The notes under the pieces were generated by a model that was not told the origin of the DNA, did no database searches, and saw nothing but the letters and a program-made list of their open reading frames with translations. From a virus: a stretch of 64,000 bases of DNA. Location: positions 49,833-113,832 of IMG/VR virus record IMGVR_UViG_3300009001_000006; one strand, given 5' to 3'. The translations under genes were made by a program, and so were the position numbers. This document shows, piece after piece, positions 62,721 through 64,000 of this stretch; within the stretch, counting starts at the first letter, position 1; every line of letters starts with the position of its first letter.

Positions 62721-62921
62721 ATGGGAATGATGATTCAAAGCGACTGTTGCAACGAGCCAATGAGTGGCTCACAAATTGACCACGAAATTTGCCCAAAGTG
62801 TGGCGAACACTGCACCGTGGTGTTTGATCGTAGCGAAGAACGAATTGTTAGTTTTGCCCAACAGCGTCGTGCTGAACGGCTTAGGAAATGGAGCAAGAAT
62901 GAAAATGAAAACAGGCTATAA
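62721..62921 (+). CDS. mini zinc-ribbon protein (copy 2)
   Basis: 66 residues from ATG 62721, with GGAG 7 bases upstream; ATG 62715 is an alternative. Cysteines lie in 'DCCNEPMSGS' and 'ICPKCGEHCTVV', paralogous to the 48-residue protein at 60902. It has an extra basic C-terminal helix ('AQQRRAERLRKWSKN'). Likely metal-binding. Confidence 0.72.
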   Translation: MGMMIQSDCCNEPMSGSQIDHEICPKCGEHCTVVFDRSEERIVSFAQQRRAERLRKWSKNENENRL

Positions 62922-63129
62922 TAATTTTGAAGAAGCAATGATTTCTATGCTAACAAAAAAACAAAAAGAAAAACTATTAGATATAGCAAGGAATACTAAT
63001 ATAGGTACGGAATACTCAGAACAGTTTGGGGGAATAGCATTAGCCTGTTTGGCTGGAAAGATTGAAAAAAGTTTGACAGGTAAGAATGGAACAAACTGGT
63101 TTGAAGTTCTTTCGGAGAATAGAAAATGA
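62899..63129 (+). CDS. small helical protein, early island
   Basis: 76 residues from ATG 62899, overlapping the previous gene by 23 bases, with GGAG 6 bases upstream. It begins 'MKMKTGYNNFEEAMISMLTK'; the AT-rich, Lys/Asn codon use resembles the left-hand genes more than its GC-rich neighbours. Function unknown. Confidence 0.65.
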   Translation: MKMKTGYNNFEEAMISMLTKKQKEKLLDIARNTNIGTEYSEQFGGIALACLAGKIEKSLTGKNGTNWFEVLSENRK

Positions 63130-63215
63130 AAAGTAAACTTAACAATGACGGCCTGGCTGTTATGCTCTTTCTTATGGTGTGTGTTGTGGTAATATTTATA
63201 GAAAGATTGGTGTAA
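63126..63215 (+). CDS. 29-residue membrane miniprotein
   Basis: 29 residues in ATGA overlap: 'MKSKLNNDGLAVM' then a hydrophobic span 'LFLMVCVVVIFIERLV', a single transmembrane helix. Tiny membrane proteins are common in phage early regions. Too short for certainty. Confidence 0.5.
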   Translation: MKSKLNNDGLAVMLFLMVCVVVIFIERLV

Positions 63216-63398
63216 GGAATAGCCCCCTCTTTGGTGGGGCCCGGCCGGCCGAGTCGGCCATAAGTCCTTACGCCCCAACGACTTACGATCGCAGAGCAAA
63301 TGCTGTGCCAAAAAAGAAAATAATTTTTTCTAGATTTTTCTCTTGACATTCAAGTTTGCTGTGGTAGAATTCCGATATAGAAAGTAAGGAGAACAAAA
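63216..63398 (+). other. intergenic control region 4 of the small-gene island
   Basis: 183 bases. In order: the CCCCCTCTTTGGTGGGG hairpin (63223-63239), GGCCGGCC (63243-63250), GGCCGA-g-TCGGCC palindrome, CGTAAG/ACTTACG arms, a partial island repeat (63295-63314) and P6. Here the hairpin precedes GGCCGGCC, the reverse of regions 2 and 3. Confidence 0.75.
63343..63370 (+). promoter_or_regulatory. sigma70-type promoter P6
   Basis: TTGACA (63343-63348), a 16-base spacer and TAGAAT (63365-63370), followed by a CGATATAG leader and AAGGAG before the ATG at 63399. Confidence 0.82.
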
Positions 63399-63593
63399 AT
63401 GAAAGCACACAACCCACGAATCATTTGCCGCGACGGCTTCTCAATCAGTGTTCAGGCCCGTGAGACTGCATACTGCACACCACGAAGCGACCACGGCCCA
63501 TACTCGCATGTAGAGTGTGGATACCCTAGCGAGGTTCCAAAAAGTTGGAGATTCCGGGAATTCTCGGAAGCCGCCCAATTTGGCAAGGGTTAG
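63399..63593 (+). CDS. small phage protein ('GPYxxVExGYPS' type)
   Basis: 64 residues beginning 'MKAHNPRIICRDGFSISVQA', with 'YCTPRSDHGPYSHVECGYPS'. I recall this TPR-x-D-x-GPY-x-x-VE-x-GYPS pattern from small proteins of phages and plasmids, function unknown. A strong AAGGAG site precedes the ATG. Confidence 0.75.
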   Translation: MKAHNPRIICRDGFSISVQARETAYCTPRSDHGPYSHVECGYPSEVPKSWRFREFSEAAQFGKG

Positions 63594-63600
63594 CCAAAGG

Positions 63601-63714
63601 ATGAAGAATACACCGACACGGTATATCCGTATGTTCCTGTTCATCTGGTTCGGCATGAGTTGGATCTGCACGGTGGAATTGTTGAAGGAAGGTTGCCAGA
63701 ATAGGAGAGATTGA
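63601..63714 (+). CDS. 37-residue putative membrane miniprotein
   Basis: 37 residues with a hydrophobic core 'MFLFIWFGMSWICTVELL' and a basic start, consistent with one membrane helix. It begins 7 bases after the previous stop, with only a poorly spaced AAGG, so it may rely on reinitiation. Confidence 0.5.
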   Translation: MKNTPTRYIRMFLFIWFGMSWICTVELLKEGCQNRRD

Positions 63715-63715
63715 A

Positions 63716-63865
63716 ATGGCTTGTATACAGACTATTTATGAAATTCGGATTCGTGATCCGCTCAGTGGTGACGAGCGAGTGATTAGTAATGGAACTTGTT
63801 TCCCTGTCACGACAGAGTGGCAATGGTTGATTGATGCCGGTTTTGCGGTTTGGTACTATGTTTAG
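63716..63865 (+). CDS. small protein, early island
   Basis: 49 residues beginning 'MACIQTIYEIRIRDPLSGDE' and ending 'WQWLIDAGFAVWYYV'. AGGAGA lies 7 bases before the ATG and the previous stop is one base upstream. Function unknown. Confidence 0.68.
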   Translation: MACIQTIYEIRIRDPLSGDERVISNGTCFPVTTEWQWLIDAGFAVWYYV

Positions 63866-63877
63866 GGGGATTGTAAT

Positions 63878-64000
63878 ATGACAACGCAAGAATTGAAAAA
63901 CTATGTTCGCTCAGGCCGATACGCTTGGCCCGGAGGATACCCGAAGTATTTTGTAATGAACGACGGCGAGGCCATGAGTTTCGACGCTGTACAAGAAAAC
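63878..64000 (+). CDS. small phage protein ('GRYAWPGGYP' type), cut by window end
   Basis: 41 residues visible, open at the right edge. It begins 'MTTQELKNYVRSGRYAWPGG' and continues 'YPKYFVMNDGEAMSFDAV'. The 'GxYAWPGGYP...DG' pattern is familiar from small phage proteins of unknown function. AGGGGG lies 9 bases before the ATG. Confidence 0.72.
   Translation, partial: MTTQELKNYVRSGRYAWPGGYPKYFVMNDGEAMSFDAVQEN

Overview
The window is a contiguous piece of a large tailed double-stranded DNA phage genome (Caudoviricetes), open at both ends. It encodes a virion assembly line (terminase, portal, prohead protease with scaffold, major capsid protein, connector and neck proteins, two tail-tube paralogues, a 4356-residue tape measure protein, tail-tip proteins and fibres) plus phage replication genes (DNA polymerase III alpha, SSB, a likely single-strand annealing protein). 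I see no tail sheath gene, and the order terminase, portal, capsid, connector, tube, chaperone-like, tape measure, tip fits a long flexible (siphovirus-like) tail. The host cannot be named. The Shine-Dalgarno sites and the TTGACA/TATAAT promoters suggest a bacterium with ordinary sigma70-type transcription. I see no integrase, lysis gene, tRNA or CRISPR array.

Layout. (1) 1-2091, plus strand: the 3' part of dnaE, then ssb with its own promoter and terminator. (2) 2111-8533, plus strand: a tightly overlapping operon with two glycosyltransferases, several small proteins that look like parts of glycan-modifying enzymes, a Vsr/DUF559-like nuclease, a likely annealing protein and a zinc-ribbon protein. 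(3) 58569 down to 8534, minus strand: about 50 kb of late genes. From its upstream end this holds a cluster of cysteine-rich secreted-looking proteins (58.6-50.6 kb), a sigma-like factor, the packaging genes with an HNH and an ERCC4 nuclease between the terminase subunits, the head genes, a fibre block, the connector and tail genes, and the tail tip. One plus-strand HTH gene (50438) sits at a divergent control region. (4) 58649-60103, plus strand: a GIY-YIG/HNH double nuclease. (5) 60.1-64.0 kb, plus strand: visibly more GC-rich DNA with at least 15 very small genes in short units. Each unit has a strong sigma70-like promoter, and the units are separated by repeated intergenic elements (GGCCGGCC, a CCCC/GGGG hairpin and a conserved AT-rich stretch). 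This looks like an early-gene island.

How it fits together. The island and ssb carry host-type promoters, whereas several late transcription units start with a lone GTGTATAAT-like element and no clear -35 box. The phage encodes a sigma-70-region-2-like protein next to its terminase genes, so a T4-like switch to a phage-directed late promoter is a reasonable inference.

The most unusual features are the enzyme-like modules inside the tape measure protein (nuclease-like, P-loop and PD-(D/E)XK-like, separated by Gly-rich linkers), the duplicated cysteine-rich proteins that all end in a short hydrophobic-Pro motif, the repeated promoter/hairpin cassettes, and the candidate late-promoter motif. 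All family assignments are from reading the sequence; no database search was run.
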